Source: Caulobacteraceae bacterium (GTDB lineage: Bacteria; Pseudomonadota; Alphaproteobacteria; Caulobacterales; Caulobacteraceae). From it: a stretch of DNA of 64,000 bases. A program made the translations under genes and the position numbers. The notes under the pieces were generated by a model. The model saw only the letters and a program-made list of their open reading frames with translations, was not told where the DNA came from and made no database searches. The DNA lies in assembly GCA_027487945.1 (NCBI GenBank), contig JAIYCQ010000022.1:20054-84053 (forward strand), written 5' to 3'. Positions 52,311 through 61,968 of the stretch are shown piece after piece (within the stretch, counting starts at the first letter, position 1; every line of letters starts with the position of its first letter).

Positions 52311-54212
52311 ATGCCGACAGTGGACAACCTGCTGGCCGAAGGCCTTGCCCGATTTCGCGGAGGCAGGCCCGGAGAGGCCGAGGCGATTTTTCGACATATC
52401 CTGAACTCTGATCCCGATCAGACGGACGCGCTGCATCTACTGGCGCTGGTGCACAAGAGCACGGAACGTCATCCGGAAGCGCGGGCGCTGTTCGAAAGGG
52501 CGTTAAGGCTGCGCCCGGAAATGTCCGATGCGCGGTTGAACTTTGCGACATTCTTGAAGACGCGCGGTGAAAATGATCAGGCGGCAGCGCATTTGCGGGT
52601 CGCGGTGACTCTTGATCCCGCCGTGGCGCTGGCGTGGCAGGTGCTTGGCAGCATCGCGCTGGAGGGCGGCAGCGCCGGCCATGCGCGCGCGCTGGAACTG
52701 CTCGACCGCGCTGTCACCCTCGATCCGTCTCATGGCGAAGCCCATTACCAGCGGGGGATCATCCTTCGCCAGATGGAGCGGGTCGACGAAGCGATTGTGA
52801 GCCAGCGCCTCGCCATCGCCAAAGGCATGGAGGGACCGGGGGCCTATATGGCGCTGGGCAACAGCCTGCTTGGCAGGGGCGATGAGGCGGCCGGTCTGGC
52901 CGCTTTGCAGGCGGCGCTTTCAGTTGCGCCTGACAGCCGGGAGGCCTGGTACAACTACGGCAACGCGCTCTACGCCAGCGGGAACGCGGCTGCGGCGCTG
53001 ACGGCCTATGGGCGTTCGGAGCAACTCGGCCTGCCGATTGCGCGCACCCGCCAGGCGGCGATGTTGGTGGAATTGGGCCATCACGCGGAGGCGGAGGCGA
53101 CGCTGCTTCGGTCCCTGCCTCTGCCCGGTACGGAGGTCAGCGTCTGCATCGAACTGCTGCATACGGCGATGGTCGCCCAGGGTCGGCTGGCAGAAGCGCA
53201 GAGTGTCTTCACGACCCTGTCGACGACCCCGCTGGGCGGGCGGATCTATGCCGCCGAATGTCGCACGGCGCTGGCGGCGCTCGATCTGGCTGCCGGCGAT
53301 AATGCATCGGCGGCACAGCGCCTGAGCGGAATTGCGAGCGACAACTGCTGGCTGTTCACGACACGGTCGCTTGCCGCGCTGCGGGCCACGTTGGATGAGC
53401 AGGGGCAGCTGGTCGAGCGCTGTTCGAATCCAGATCCGGCCCGGCCACGCATCGGGTCGACGACGCTCGGCACCCGGGGGCGGTTCGCGCACAACGTCCT
53501 CGAATATGTGATGCTGCGGCTTTATGCCGAGCGCTACGGCCTTGTCCTGGAAACACCGGACTGGGTCGGGGGACTCTATTTCGACGTGAACGATCCAAAG
53601 CCCAGCGGCGCGCTGCCCCCTTGGCTGTTTCCACGGCACGCGCTGAACGACCTGGTAGACGGAAGAGGTGAGCCCCGCGCCGACCGCGATATTCTCTCGC
53701 CGCTGTTCCTGTTCGACTATCCCGAGCGGTTCCGTGAACGTGTGCAGCATTGGCTGAAGCCGCGAAAGGAATGGCTTCCAAGGATCGAGCCAGCCGTAAA
53801 GGCGCTGCGTGACGGTGGTCGAACGGTCGTGGCGCTGCACATTCGTCGCGGCGATTTCGTTCAATATGGCTATCCGGTTACGCGGACTGATCGCTACGTC
53901 GAGTGGCTGCGCGACCTTTGGTCAGAGCTGGAGCGGCCGGTCCTGTATCTGGCGAGCGACGATCTGGACGCGGTGCGCGGCGACTTCGCCGAATTTGCGC
54001 CGGTGACGCTGGCCGATGTAGCGCCTCCCTGGCCCGATCTGGAGTATCTGCAGGATTTCCATGTCCTCAGCGAAGCGGACGTCGTGGGGGTCAGCGCCGC
54101 CAGCGGCTTCAGTCAGCTTGCCGCGCGCCTCAACCAGCGCGCGCGGATATTGGTACAGCCGGACATCGCGACGCAGCGCATTGTGCCGTTCATTCCATGG
54201 ACCGGCGACTGA
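52311..54212 (+). CDS. TPR protein with C-terminal fucosyltransferase-like domain (HIRRGD motif)
   Basis: 633 aa. Residues of about 1-300 are TPRs (AEAIFRHILNSDPDQTDALH, ALRLRPEMSDARLNFATFLK). The C-terminal 230 residues resemble GDP-fucose-dependent transferases (GT11-type): HIRRGD (510-515) is the GDP-sugar-binding motif, followed by VLYLASDDLDAV and DFHVLSEADVVGVSAASGFS, like motifs II and III. A GDP-mannose dehydratase gene lies close by, consistent with a GDP-deoxyhexose donor. The tail overlaps the opposing TPR-glycosyltransferase gene by 23 nt. Confidence 0.78.
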   Translation: MPTVDNLLAEGLARFRGGRPGEAEAIFRHILNSDPDQTDALHLLALVHKSTERHPEARALFERALRLRPEMSDARLNFATFLKTRGENDQAAAHLRVAVTLDPAVALAWQVLGSIALEGGSAGHARALELLDRAVTLDPSHGEAHYQRGIILRQMERVDEAIVSQRLAIAKGMEGPGAYMALGNSLLGRGDEAAGLAALQAALSVAPDSREAWYNYGNALYASGNAAAALTAYGRSEQLGLPIARTRQAAMLVELGHHAEAEATLLRSLPLPGTEVSVCIELLHTAMVAQGRLAEAQSVFTTLSTTPLGGRIYAAECRTALAALDLAAGDNASAAQRLSGIASDNCWLFTTRSLAALRATLDEQGQLVERCSNPDPARPRIGSTTLGTRGRFAHNVLEYVMLRLYAERYGLVLETPDWVGGLYFDVNDPKPSGALPPWLFPRHALNDLVDGRGEPRADRDILSPLFLFDYPERFRERVQHWLKPRKEWLPRIEPAVKALRDGGRTVVALHIRRGDFVQYGYPVTRTDRYVEWLRDLWSELERPVLYLASDDLDAVRGDFAEFAPVTLADVAPPWPDLEYLQDFHVLSEADVVGVSAASGFSQLAARLNQRARILVQPDIATQRIVPFIPWTGD

Positions 54213-55974
54213 GCGCCTCTGTCAGCCGCCGAACCACCCCGGTCCAATCTCCCCGCTGATCCTGACGGAACAGCCGCATGGTGGGATACCAGGGCGTATC
54301 CTCCCGCAGTTCCATCCATCGCCAGTCCGGTGAGAACGGGATCACCGTCCAGGTCGGTCGCCCGAGCGCGCCGGCCAGATGGGCTGGTCCCGTACAGGAG
54401 GTGATGATCAGGTCGAGATTGGTCATGATGGCGGCGGTATCCGCGAAATCCCGGATCTCGTCGTTCAGATCGACAAAGTGCGGCGGCAGCCAGTCCGCTC
54501 CCACCAGGTCGTTCCGACCAGCACCTTTTTGCAATGCGAACAGCGTGACGCCCGGAACATCGAAGAGCGGTCGGAACGCCGCCAGCCCCGGCGATCGGAG
54601 GCGGTCGGCCTTGAATTCGGGATTGCCGGCCCAGATCAGCCCGACCTTCAGTCCGTCATGACTGCCTAGCCGCTTGGCCCATTGGGCCGTCAACTCAGGT
54701 TCGGCGGTCAGATAGGGTGTATTGGCAGGTATGGTCGCCAGCGTGGTGCCCAGCAGATGGGGCAGGCTCAGCAGGGACGCCTGATAGTCGTGGGGCGGCA
54801 GCGTGCCAAAGCGCGGGATCACGCCCTCGACGCCTGCCATCCCGCCGAGCAGGCGGACAAGCTGGCTGTTGCATTCCAGAAAGACGCGCGCGCCCATCGC
54901 GTTCAGCAGCGGTGCGTATCGGGCGAACTGGATCGCGTCGCCCACGCCCTGTTCGTCATGCAGGATGATCGTCCGTCCGCGCGGATCTTCGCCCTGCCAT
55001 GCCGGCGCGGCAAAGTGGCGCCTGGGGGATGGAAAATCCGCCATGAGCGAGCGCCACTCGTATTCGGCGAAGCCTTCGATCAACTCCCCGCGCATCAGCA
55101 GCGCCATCGAGAGCGCGGTATGCGCCGGCGGCAACCCCGGGTCGGCAGCGACTGATCGCCGGGCTGCCCGGATCGCCTCATCAACATGCATCAGATCATT
55201 TTCAGCAAGGCTAAGGTTGAGCCATGTATTGGCCGCGTCGGGCTGCGACTCCAGCGCGCGGTGAAAGCAATCGACGGCCTCCTGCGGCCGGTCCAGGTCC
55301 TTCAGGGCGATGCCGTAGTTGTTGAGCAATCCTGTATCGTTCGGGGCCAGCGCCAGGCCGGTGTGATAGGCGGCCATGGCCTCGTCCACACGATCGAGTC
55401 GACGGAAGGCGACGCCCAGGTTGGTGTATGCGGCTGTGGACAGGGGATCCAAGCCAAGCAGATCATATAGAATATCGATCGCCTTTTCGGCCTGGTTGCC
55501 GGCAATGCGCAGGCTTGCAAGCCGAAGGTAGAGATCGACGCCTGGGCCGAGCATCGCCATCAGTTGCTCGACGGCCTCAGCGGCCTCACCATGACGGTTC
55601 AGACCTTCGAGGATGTTCGCCAAATTCTGCCGCGCGTCGGTGAAGCCAGGCGCGAGTTCCACCGCGCGGCGCACGGAAGCGAGAGCCTCCTCCAGTCGCC
55701 CGGCTCGCCGCAGCGCGCTCGCGAGGTTAGAGGCTGTTGCGGCATCGGCGGGCGCCAATCGCGCCGCTTCGCTCAGCAACTGGACAGCCGTTTCGACCTT
55801 GCCGACCTGCAACGCCAACACGCCCATCATATGCATCGCGTCGAAATGATGCGGGTTCGCGGTCAGAACCTGGCGATAATGGGCCTCCGCCTCCGCCAGC
55901 GCGCCCCGCCGATGATGCCGCAGCCCCTCCGTGTAAAGCGACGCAGGGTCGTCAGGCAGTACCGTCGATGTCAT
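54190..55974 (-). CDS. TPR protein with heptosyltransferase-like glycosyltransferase domain, largest of the three
   Basis: 594 aa. About eight TPRs fill residues 10-300 (YRQVLTANPHHFDAMHMMGV, WLNLSLAENDLMHVDEAIRA). The glycosyltransferase part runs from 320 to the end: EQGVGDAIQFARYAPLL (341-357), LKVGLIWAGNPEFKADR (442-458), TSCTGPAHLAGALGRPTW (525-542) and the shared signature TPWYPTMRLFRQ (560-571), then GDW. It is divergent from gmd and should be co-regulated with the cluster. Confidence 0.83.
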   Translation of the reverse strand: MTSTVLPDDPASLYTEGLRHHRRGALAEAEAHYRQVLTANPHHFDAMHMMGVLALQVGKVETAVQLLSEAARLAPADAATASNLASALRRAGRLEEALASVRRAVELAPGFTDARQNLANILEGLNRHGEAAEAVEQLMAMLGPGVDLYLRLASLRIAGNQAEKAIDILYDLLGLDPLSTAAYTNLGVAFRRLDRVDEAMAAYHTGLALAPNDTGLLNNYGIALKDLDRPQEAVDCFHRALESQPDAANTWLNLSLAENDLMHVDEAIRAARRSVAADPGLPPAHTALSMALLMRGELIEGFAEYEWRSLMADFPSPRRHFAAPAWQGEDPRGRTIILHDEQGVGDAIQFARYAPLLNAMGARVFLECNSQLVRLLGGMAGVEGVIPRFGTLPPHDYQASLLSLPHLLGTTLATIPANTPYLTAEPELTAQWAKRLGSHDGLKVGLIWAGNPEFKADRLRSPGLAAFRPLFDVPGVTLFALQKGAGRNDLVGADWLPPHFVDLNDEIRDFADTAAIMTNLDLIITSCTGPAHLAGALGRPTWTVIPFSPDWRWMELREDTPWYPTMRLFRQDQRGDWTGVVRRLTEALSRRSME

Positions 55975-56054
55975 GCCCGTCTACTATCCCCAATCTGCTT
56001 TGGGTCCTGGTGGCTCAGGGTTCCTCGTGTACAGATTTCTTGCTATAGCGCCAT

Positions 56055-57128
56055 ATGACTTCAAGCGAAGTGGTCCGGCGCGCCCTTGTCACAGGCATAA
56101 CGGGCCAGGATGGCGCCTACCTCGCGGCCTTGCTGCTGGATCAGGGCTATCAGGTCACCGGCGTCTTGCGACCCTCTGGAGTCAGCCTGGACAGCGCGTG
56201 GCGATTGAAGGCGCTGGGGATCGCGGATCGGCTGAACTATGTGACCGTCGACCTTTCGAACCCGGCGGAGGTGGTGCGGCTGGTGCGATCAGTCAGCCCC
56301 GACGAAATCTACCACCTCGCCGCCCTGAGTTCCGTTCACGCCTCGTTCGACGCGCCGGCTGAAGCATTCGCCAGCGCTGCAACCGCGACCACCCATTTGC
56401 TGGAGGCAATCCGGCACTGCAGTCGGCATACACGCTTCTACCACGCCTCGTCGTCCGAGATGTTCGGCGCGCCGCCGCAGGCCTTGCAGGACGAGCGCAC
56501 GCCCTTTCATCCGCGCAGTCCCTATGCCGTGGCCAAGGTCGCGGCGCATCAGATGACCAGGCTGTATCGCATCGCCTATGGTCTCTTCTGCGTGAACGGC
56601 ATTCTCTACAATCATGAATCCCCTTTGCGGGGCGAGGAATTCGTGACGCGGAAGATCGTACAGGGCCTGTGCCGCTGGCAGGCGGGCGAGCGTGGAGCGA
56701 TGGCGCTTGGACGGCTGGACATGCGCCGCGACTGGGGCTTTGCCGGGGATTATGCGCGCGGCATGTACCTGATGATGCAGGCGGCGTCGCCGGACGATTA
56801 CATTCTTGCGACCGGCCGTACGCACAGCGTGCGTGACTTTGTTGACCTGACGGCGCGGGCGCTGGGCATTCCACTCCGTTGGGAAGGCGAAGGCGTGGAG
56901 GAGCGAGCGATCGACCTTTCGACCGGCAGCATCTGCGTGACGATCGATCCCGCGCTCTTTCGTCCGGCCGATGTCGCGGCTCTATGTGGAGACAACAGTC
57001 TTGCCCGCGAGACCTTGGGTTGGTCACCAACGGTCGACCTGCCCGCGCTCGTTGAGATGATGGTCCGCGAGGAAACGAACCGCGTTCAGGCGGCGATGGC
57101 GACCCGTTTGCGCCACATGGCGCGATAA
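56055..57128 (+). CDS. gmd: GDP-mannose 4,6-dehydratase
   Basis: 357 aa. Makes GDP-4-keto-6-deoxymannose, precursor of GDP-fucose, GDP-rhamnose and related sugars. NADP loop ALVTGITGQDGAYLA, YHLAALSSVHASF, the catalytic SSSEMFG, HPRSPYAVAKVAAHQM (Tyr-Lys), YNHESPLRGEEFVTRKI and RRDWGFAGDYARGMY are all intact. No GDP-fucose synthase or 4-reductase is near, so the final sugar is unknown. Its end overlaps the opposing O-GlcNAc-transferase-like gene by 43 nt. No good ribosome-binding site precedes the ATG. Confidence 0.93.
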   Translation: MTSSEVVRRALVTGITGQDGAYLAALLLDQGYQVTGVLRPSGVSLDSAWRLKALGIADRLNYVTVDLSNPAEVVRLVRSVSPDEIYHLAALSSVHASFDAPAEAFASAATATTHLLEAIRHCSRHTRFYHASSSEMFGAPPQALQDERTPFHPRSPYAVAKVAAHQMTRLYRIAYGLFCVNGILYNHESPLRGEEFVTRKIVQGLCRWQAGERGAMALGRLDMRRDWGFAGDYARGMYLMMQAASPDDYILATGRTHSVRDFVDLTARALGIPLRWEGEGVEERAIDLSTGSICVTIDPALFRPADVAALCGDNSLARETLGWSPTVDLPALVEMMVREETNRVQAAMATRLRHMAR

Positions 57129-58951
57129 GCGTCCTCGACGTCTCGCGCAAAGCGCGCATGGTTCATGATGGGCGCCGCACGCATACAAGAGCGAAGATCC
57201 CGACGATATGTGGCGAGGCGATCGGGATCGGCGGCCAGCCTCGCCGCTCGCTCGACATAGTCTTCGGCGGTGTCGGCAATCAGTTCCTCCAGCCCTGAAT
57301 GGGCCAGGATGCTCGCAGACACGCGCGAGACATGGTGTTCCCCAAGCAAGGCGATGACAGGAACGCCCATCCAAAGCGCTTCGCAGGTGGTCGTCGTGCC
57401 GTTGTACGGCATGCAATCCAGCGCAATATCCATGCGGCCATAGGCCTTGAAATGATCGTCTGTTGGCACGATCTCGCCATCCAGCTCGACCCGTGAAGGA
57501 TCGATGCCACCCAATGCAAAGCAATCGAGGAAGCGCGCGCGTGTGGCAGGGTCGCCGAACGCCCTGCCCTTGAGCAGGATATGCGAATCCGGCACACGCC
57601 TCAGCACCCTGCACCACAATGCGATGGTCTCGGCGTTCACTTTCGCCAGGTTGTTGAACGATCCGAACGTGATGAAGCCGCGGGCGACAGATGGCGGCGC
57701 GCTGGCCGGCGGGATGTCCATCGTGGGTTGATAGGTCAGGAATCCGTGCGGCAGGCGAACCAGCGCCTCGCTGTGCCAGCGGTCAGTGAGGCCGGGCGGA
57801 TCAGCAATGGCGTCGGTGAAGCGATAGTCGATCGCGGGCATTCCCGTGGTGTCGGGATAGCCCAGCCACGTCACCTGCACCGGCGCCGGCTTGCGTGCGA
57901 ACAGCAGGGGACGGGAACCTGCGGTATGCCCGGTCAGATCAACCAGGATGTCGATGCGATCCCGCATGACCTGGGCGGCGGCGGCTTCGTCCGACAGGCT
58001 GTCGATCGAAGCCCAGTGATCGCTGCGCGTCCGGATGCGGGCTGTCACGTCATCCTGTCTCGAAGAGATCGCGTAGCAGAAGACTTCAACCTGTGACGAA
58101 TCGTGTCCGAACAGGAGCGGCTCGAAGAAGCGAGACACCGGGTGGGCGCAGAAATCGGGTGACACATAGCCGACGCGCAACCGACGCGCAGGATCGCGGT
58201 CGGCAATCTCCAGGGGCCGTTCCGGCAGAAGCGGCTGGGCGTGGAGCGCATTCCAACGCTTGTGCGCGCGCCAGATGACCTCTGGCGGCACCAGCGGCGT
58301 ATAGTGAAGCGCGAAGAGAAGATTCGAGTGGAGCAACGGAACCGCAGGGTGCCGTTCGGCGCCCTCGCGGAGCAGGCGGATTGCATCGATCACGCGCCCG
58401 GTGGATTTCAGCAACTCGCCCAGATTGGCAAAAGGCTGCGGCAGTTCCGGCTTTGCCGCGATAGCGGCGCGAAAGCACTGCTCGGCCAGATGCCAGTCGC
58501 CGCTCGCGAGATGCACATCCGCCAGGTTGGTATAGGCTTCACCCAGGGACGGGTCGCAAAGCAGAGCGCGACGATAGGCTAGCCTGGCGCCCTCACGATC
58601 TCCCATTGCATTGACCGTCATGCCAAGATTGAACCACCCCTCCGCATAGTCGGGGCGGAGCGCGACGGCGGCACGCGCGCTCGCCAGCGCTTCGGCGTAG
58701 CGATCCAGGCCGGTCAGAACGCCGACCAGATTGCTGCGGAATGCCGCTTCGTCAGGCGAGGCAGAAATTGCGTGGCGATAGAGGTCGATGGCTTCTTCGA
58801 AACGCGATTGCCCGCGCAGCAGGACCGCCAGATTATTGCTTGCATAGGCATGGCGGGGATCGCTTTTCAGCAGCGCGCGATAGCAGGCTTCGGCCTGGCT
58901 GAGTCTCCCGGCGCCGTGATGGGCTATTGCCTTCTCGAGCAGCGCGGTCAT
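57086..58951 (-). CDS. TPR-O-GlcNAc-transferase-like protein glycosyltransferase (GT41/SPINDLY)
   Basis: 621 aa. TPRs cover about 1-210, and the GT41 catalytic region 255-621: RVGYVSPDFCAHPVSRF (259-275), DLTGHTAGSRPLLFARKPAP (338-357), WLGYPDTTGM, FGSFNNLAKV (429-438, the lysine at 437 matching the UDP-binding Lys of human OGT), LDCMPYNGTTTTCEALWMG (511-529) and the GEHH-SRVSAS loop. GT41 enzymes attach sugar to Ser/Thr of proteins; bacterial members glycosylate flagellin and adhesins. Its start overlaps the upstream TPR-GT4 gene stop by 4 nt. Confidence 0.92.
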   Translation of the reverse strand: MTALLEKAIAHHGAGRLSQAEACYRALLKSDPRHAYASNNLAVLLRGQSRFEEAIDLYRHAISASPDEAAFRSNLVGVLTGLDRYAEALASARAAVALRPDYAEGWFNLGMTVNAMGDREGARLAYRRALLCDPSLGEAYTNLADVHLASGDWHLAEQCFRAAIAAKPELPQPFANLGELLKSTGRVIDAIRLLREGAERHPAVPLLHSNLLFALHYTPLVPPEVIWRAHKRWNALHAQPLLPERPLEIADRDPARRLRVGYVSPDFCAHPVSRFFEPLLFGHDSSQVEVFCYAISSRQDDVTARIRTRSDHWASIDSLSDEAAAAQVMRDRIDILVDLTGHTAGSRPLLFARKPAPVQVTWLGYPDTTGMPAIDYRFTDAIADPPGLTDRWHSEALVRLPHGFLTYQPTMDIPPASAPPSVARGFITFGSFNNLAKVNAETIALWCRVLRRVPDSHILLKGRAFGDPATRARFLDCFALGGIDPSRVELDGEIVPTDDHFKAYGRMDIALDCMPYNGTTTTCEALWMGVPVIALLGEHHVSRVSASILAHSGLEELIADTAEDYVERAARLAADPDRLATYRRDLRSCMRAAPIMNHARFARDVEDAYRAMWRKRVAIAA

Positions 58952-60741
58952 CCCATCATGCCTTCGGCTGACAGGATGTCGCGCAGCTTGCGTGTGGCCT
59001 GGCCCCAGGTGAAGTTGGCCATCAGGTGCCCACTTGCATCCGGCAGCGCAACGTCACGATCCCTGACGATCGCCTCCACGATGGCGACCGCGGCGTCCTC
59101 GTCCGGTTGCCACCAGTCCAGCCCGAAAAATGGAGGATAAGGGGCATCGACATAGGGCTGGCGCGCTGGCGCCACTGTCGCCGGGATCATGCGGGCAACC
59201 GATGGATTGAGATAATCCAGATAGGCGCTGTGGGCCGGCGCGATCAGACCAAGCCCCATCGCCCCGGCCTTTGACATCGGCAGATCCCAGCCTTCGCCGT
59301 GCGACATGCTCCAGTAGTAGGTGGCGGCGGCATAAAGGCCCGCCATCTGCCGTTCATCGAACATCTGATCGATCAGCAGGATGCGCCCGGCATCGGCGAA
59401 GCGTCGACCGACCGCTGCCTCACTCTTCTTGAGCAGGTCGCGAAGGATTTCGCTTTCCTTCTCTTTCCCACGACCCGTTTTCAGGATCAGCACGGCATCG
59501 TCCGTGCGCCGTGTCGCGCGCAGCCAAACGCGAAACAAGCCGGCCAGATTCTTGCGAGGGATCAGGTCCGAGACATTGAGAAAGCGATGGCGAAACGAAG
59601 AGACATCGCGGTCGCCCTCCGACACCAGCACTATCGGGCTTATGTCGCGCGCCATCTGCTCGGCATCCACGCCCAACGGGCACACGCGAAGCCGGGTCTC
59701 GGGGAAACCCTGAGCCGCCCAGGCTAGCCGCGAGGATTCGGTCGGCACGATAACAAGATCGCTCGACTCGCTGTGTCTAGCCCACGGGGGCGGAATGCGG
59801 GTCCCTTCGAACATCGAATAGGTCACCGTTGCCAGACCCGGCGCCTTCTCAACAGCGATCGGGATTGCGATGTTGACCAGCGCCCGAGCGGGAACCGGGA
59901 CGTGCAGCGGTTCAGCGGCCCAGCGTTCCTTGCCCGTCAGCCCGATCACGTTGAGCGGAACGTCTTGCTCGCGCAGCGTCTGGATGTAGCGGCGGCCCAT
60001 GTGCGCATAGCCACTGATCGTGTCGAACGGGCCGCGCAGCACCAGGCCAGGCGCCGCTTCGCCGGGGGGCGGAACGGCGTTGACCGCTGCGCGATAGCTG
60101 CGGATGCGGTTGGCTATGCCGGCTGCATCTTCGGAGGCAGGGTCGGCGCTTTGTGTCTTTTCAATGAGCGCGGTGGCGCGGTCCAGGTCTCCACGCCGCA
60201 GGGCAAAGGTGGCAGCGAACATGTTCGCATAGCCATCGTCAGGAAAAAGACGGAGCGCGTTGCCAACCGTGGCCTCTGCGCCTTCCGCATCGCCCAGATG
60301 GAACATGGCGAAGGACGCACCCACCCAGTAGGAAATATCCCGCACAGCAAGTTGGGCCGCCCGCTTCATCAGTCTTGCCGCGGCATCCAGATCGCCCTGG
60401 TCGAGACGAATCTGGCCCAGGCGACTAAACGCGAGCGCATCGGAGGGGTCGAGCACGCAGAGTTGGCGCAGCCGGAGAATGGCGCCGTCGAGTTCGCCAA
60501 CCATCTGTAGCGCGATGGCCAGATTCGTCAGTGGGCCACTATGCGTCGGGTCAATCTCTACCGCCGCGGTCAGCGCGGCCATCCCATCTTCGACTCTGCC
60601 CGATGAGGTCAGCGCAACGCCAAGCAGATTCAGCAGATCGAGATCGCGCGGGGCATCGGCCAGCGCGGCCTGACAAACCTGTACCGCTTCACTCCAGCGG
60701 GCGGCCTGGATGTGACTGCGCGCCAGGGCGAAGCTGTTCAT
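58948..60741 (-). CDS. TPR-GT4 glycosyltransferase fusion
   Basis: 597 aa from ATG 60741, only 2 nt after the upstream gene's stop; the longer frame overlaps that gene and is rejected. TPRs fill about 1-200 (ALADAPRDLDLLNLLGVALT). The GT4-type half begins near 215 and holds NVSDLIPRKNLAGLFRVWLR, the GRGKEKESEILRDL donor segment, and HGEGWDLPMSKAGAMGLGLI, where the E of GEG sits in the EX7E region. The sugar and acceptor are unknown. Confidence 0.85.
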   Translation of the reverse strand: MNSFALARSHIQAARWSEAVQVCQAALADAPRDLDLLNLLGVALTSSGRVEDGMAALTAAVEIDPTHSGPLTNLAIALQMVGELDGAILRLRQLCVLDPSDALAFSRLGQIRLDQGDLDAAARLMKRAAQLAVRDISYWVGASFAMFHLGDAEGAEATVGNALRLFPDDGYANMFAATFALRRGDLDRATALIEKTQSADPASEDAAGIANRIRSYRAAVNAVPPPGEAAPGLVLRGPFDTISGYAHMGRRYIQTLREQDVPLNVIGLTGKERWAAEPLHVPVPARALVNIAIPIAVEKAPGLATVTYSMFEGTRIPPPWARHSESSDLVIVPTESSRLAWAAQGFPETRLRVCPLGVDAEQMARDISPIVLVSEGDRDVSSFRHRFLNVSDLIPRKNLAGLFRVWLRATRRTDDAVLILKTGRGKEKESEILRDLLKKSEAAVGRRFADAGRILLIDQMFDERQMAGLYAAATYYWSMSHGEGWDLPMSKAGAMGLGLIAPAHSAYLDYLNPSVARMIPATVAPARQPYVDAPYPPFFGLDWWQPDEDAAVAIVEAIVRDRDVALPDASGHLMANFTWGQATRKLRDILSAEGMMG

Positions 60742-60743
60742 GG

Positions 60744-61922
60744 CTATCCGACGGCCTGCACGAATTGCTCTGCGAAACTGCGCCAGGTCCGCTCGCCACG
60801 TATAAAGGCCTGTCCGCGCTGCCCCAGTAGCTGCGCGCCCTCCCGATTGGCGTACAACGTCTCCAGATGGGCCACCAATTCCTCGACCGAGGACTCGCCC
60901 CAACCGCGTCTACGTCCATGGGGATCATCGACTGGATACTGGCGTGTGATCGGCAACGCTACGCCCGGTCGAAGCAGATCACGGTGACCAGTGTTATCCG
61001 ACAGGATGGTTGGTACTCCGCACGCCATTGCCTCCATGGCCACCAGATTGGTGGCCCCCTCGCAGCGATTGGGAAAGATCGCGGCATGGCATTCCGCCAG
61101 CACCGGCGCGACCTGGTCGCGCGAAAGGAATCCCAGATCAACGAAACCGTCCGCCGGGGCCCCGTGCGCTATGGCCCAATCGGCGATCTTGAGCGTTCCT
61201 GTTGCGCGGTCGATCTCAGCGGGCGCGGGCGTCAGGCGTGACTCGGCGATACTGCCTGCCAATTGCGGCCAGGGATTGTGCCACGCGGTGACCAATACGG
61301 AATCGGGGTGGCGGGCATGGAAGATGCGGAACGCGGCCAGGACCAGGTCCTGCCCTTTCCGGAACTCCAGTTTGCCACCGGAGAATATCACAAAGCGATC
61401 CTTGAATGCTCCGCGCGCGGACAGGATCGGCAGCTCGTCGGGATCAACGCCTTGCAGGACGCAATCGATGTTGGTGAACCCCGCCTCGATCAGGAGATCG
61501 CGATTATAGGTCGAATGAACGACGATGCGTTCGTACTGCCGCGCGCGCGCGATGACCGGCTCGTCAAGCAAGGTATCCTCGAATGCGATCACACCGATAT
61601 TGTGATCGCCGCGAAACCGTCGTGATGTGTCGCCGGCTTCGAACTGGTTGCCCAGCGCGTGCAGAACGGTGCAACCGCCCAGATGGAGAAGCTGGTGCTC
61701 CCGCCCGGCCGCTGTGGCAGCGATCTGGCGGTATCCATCCATCAATGGCGCCAGCTTTGCTTGATTCTCAGGGCGTAGCGTCGAGAGCTTGGGCTCTTCC
61801 AACAGCAGAAGCGGCAACTTCCGCTCCCTGCAGAGTAGCGCAATATGCACCCCTACCAGCCCCCAACCGTGAACTTCGGTCAGTTGCCACGTTAATGCAA
61901 GCCCAGACGCCACCTTAACCAC
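60744..61922 (-). CDS. GT4 family glycosyltransferase
   Basis: 392 aa GT-B enzyme from GTG 61922, preceded by a weak site. The N-terminal domain starts WQLTEVHGWGLVGVHIALL; the donor domain has FVIFSGGKLEFRKGQDLVLA, then FPNRCEGATNLVAMEAMACG with the EX7E glutamates, and GVPTILSDNTGH. No TPR. It starts 46 nt after the RTX-type gene and ends 2 nt before the TPR-GT4 gene. Confidence 0.87.
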   Translation of the reverse strand: MVKVASGLALTWQLTEVHGWGLVGVHIALLCRERKLPLLLLEEPKLSTLRPENQAKLAPLMDGYRQIAATAAGREHQLLHLGGCTVLHALGNQFEAGDTSRRFRGDHNIGVIAFEDTLLDEPVIARARQYERIVVHSTYNRDLLIEAGFTNIDCVLQGVDPDELPILSARGAFKDRFVIFSGGKLEFRKGQDLVLAAFRIFHARHPDSVLVTAWHNPWPQLAGSIAESRLTPAPAEIDRATGTLKIADWAIAHGAPADGFVDLGFLSRDQVAPVLAECHAAIFPNRCEGATNLVAMEAMACGVPTILSDNTGHRDLLRPGVALPITRQYPVDDPHGRRRGWGESSVEELVAHLETLYANREGAQLLGQRGQAFIRGERTWRSFAEQFVQAVG

Positions 61923-61968
61923 CCCAGTACTTTGGGCTCTTTAAGCGACATGCCCGCAACATGCGAGG

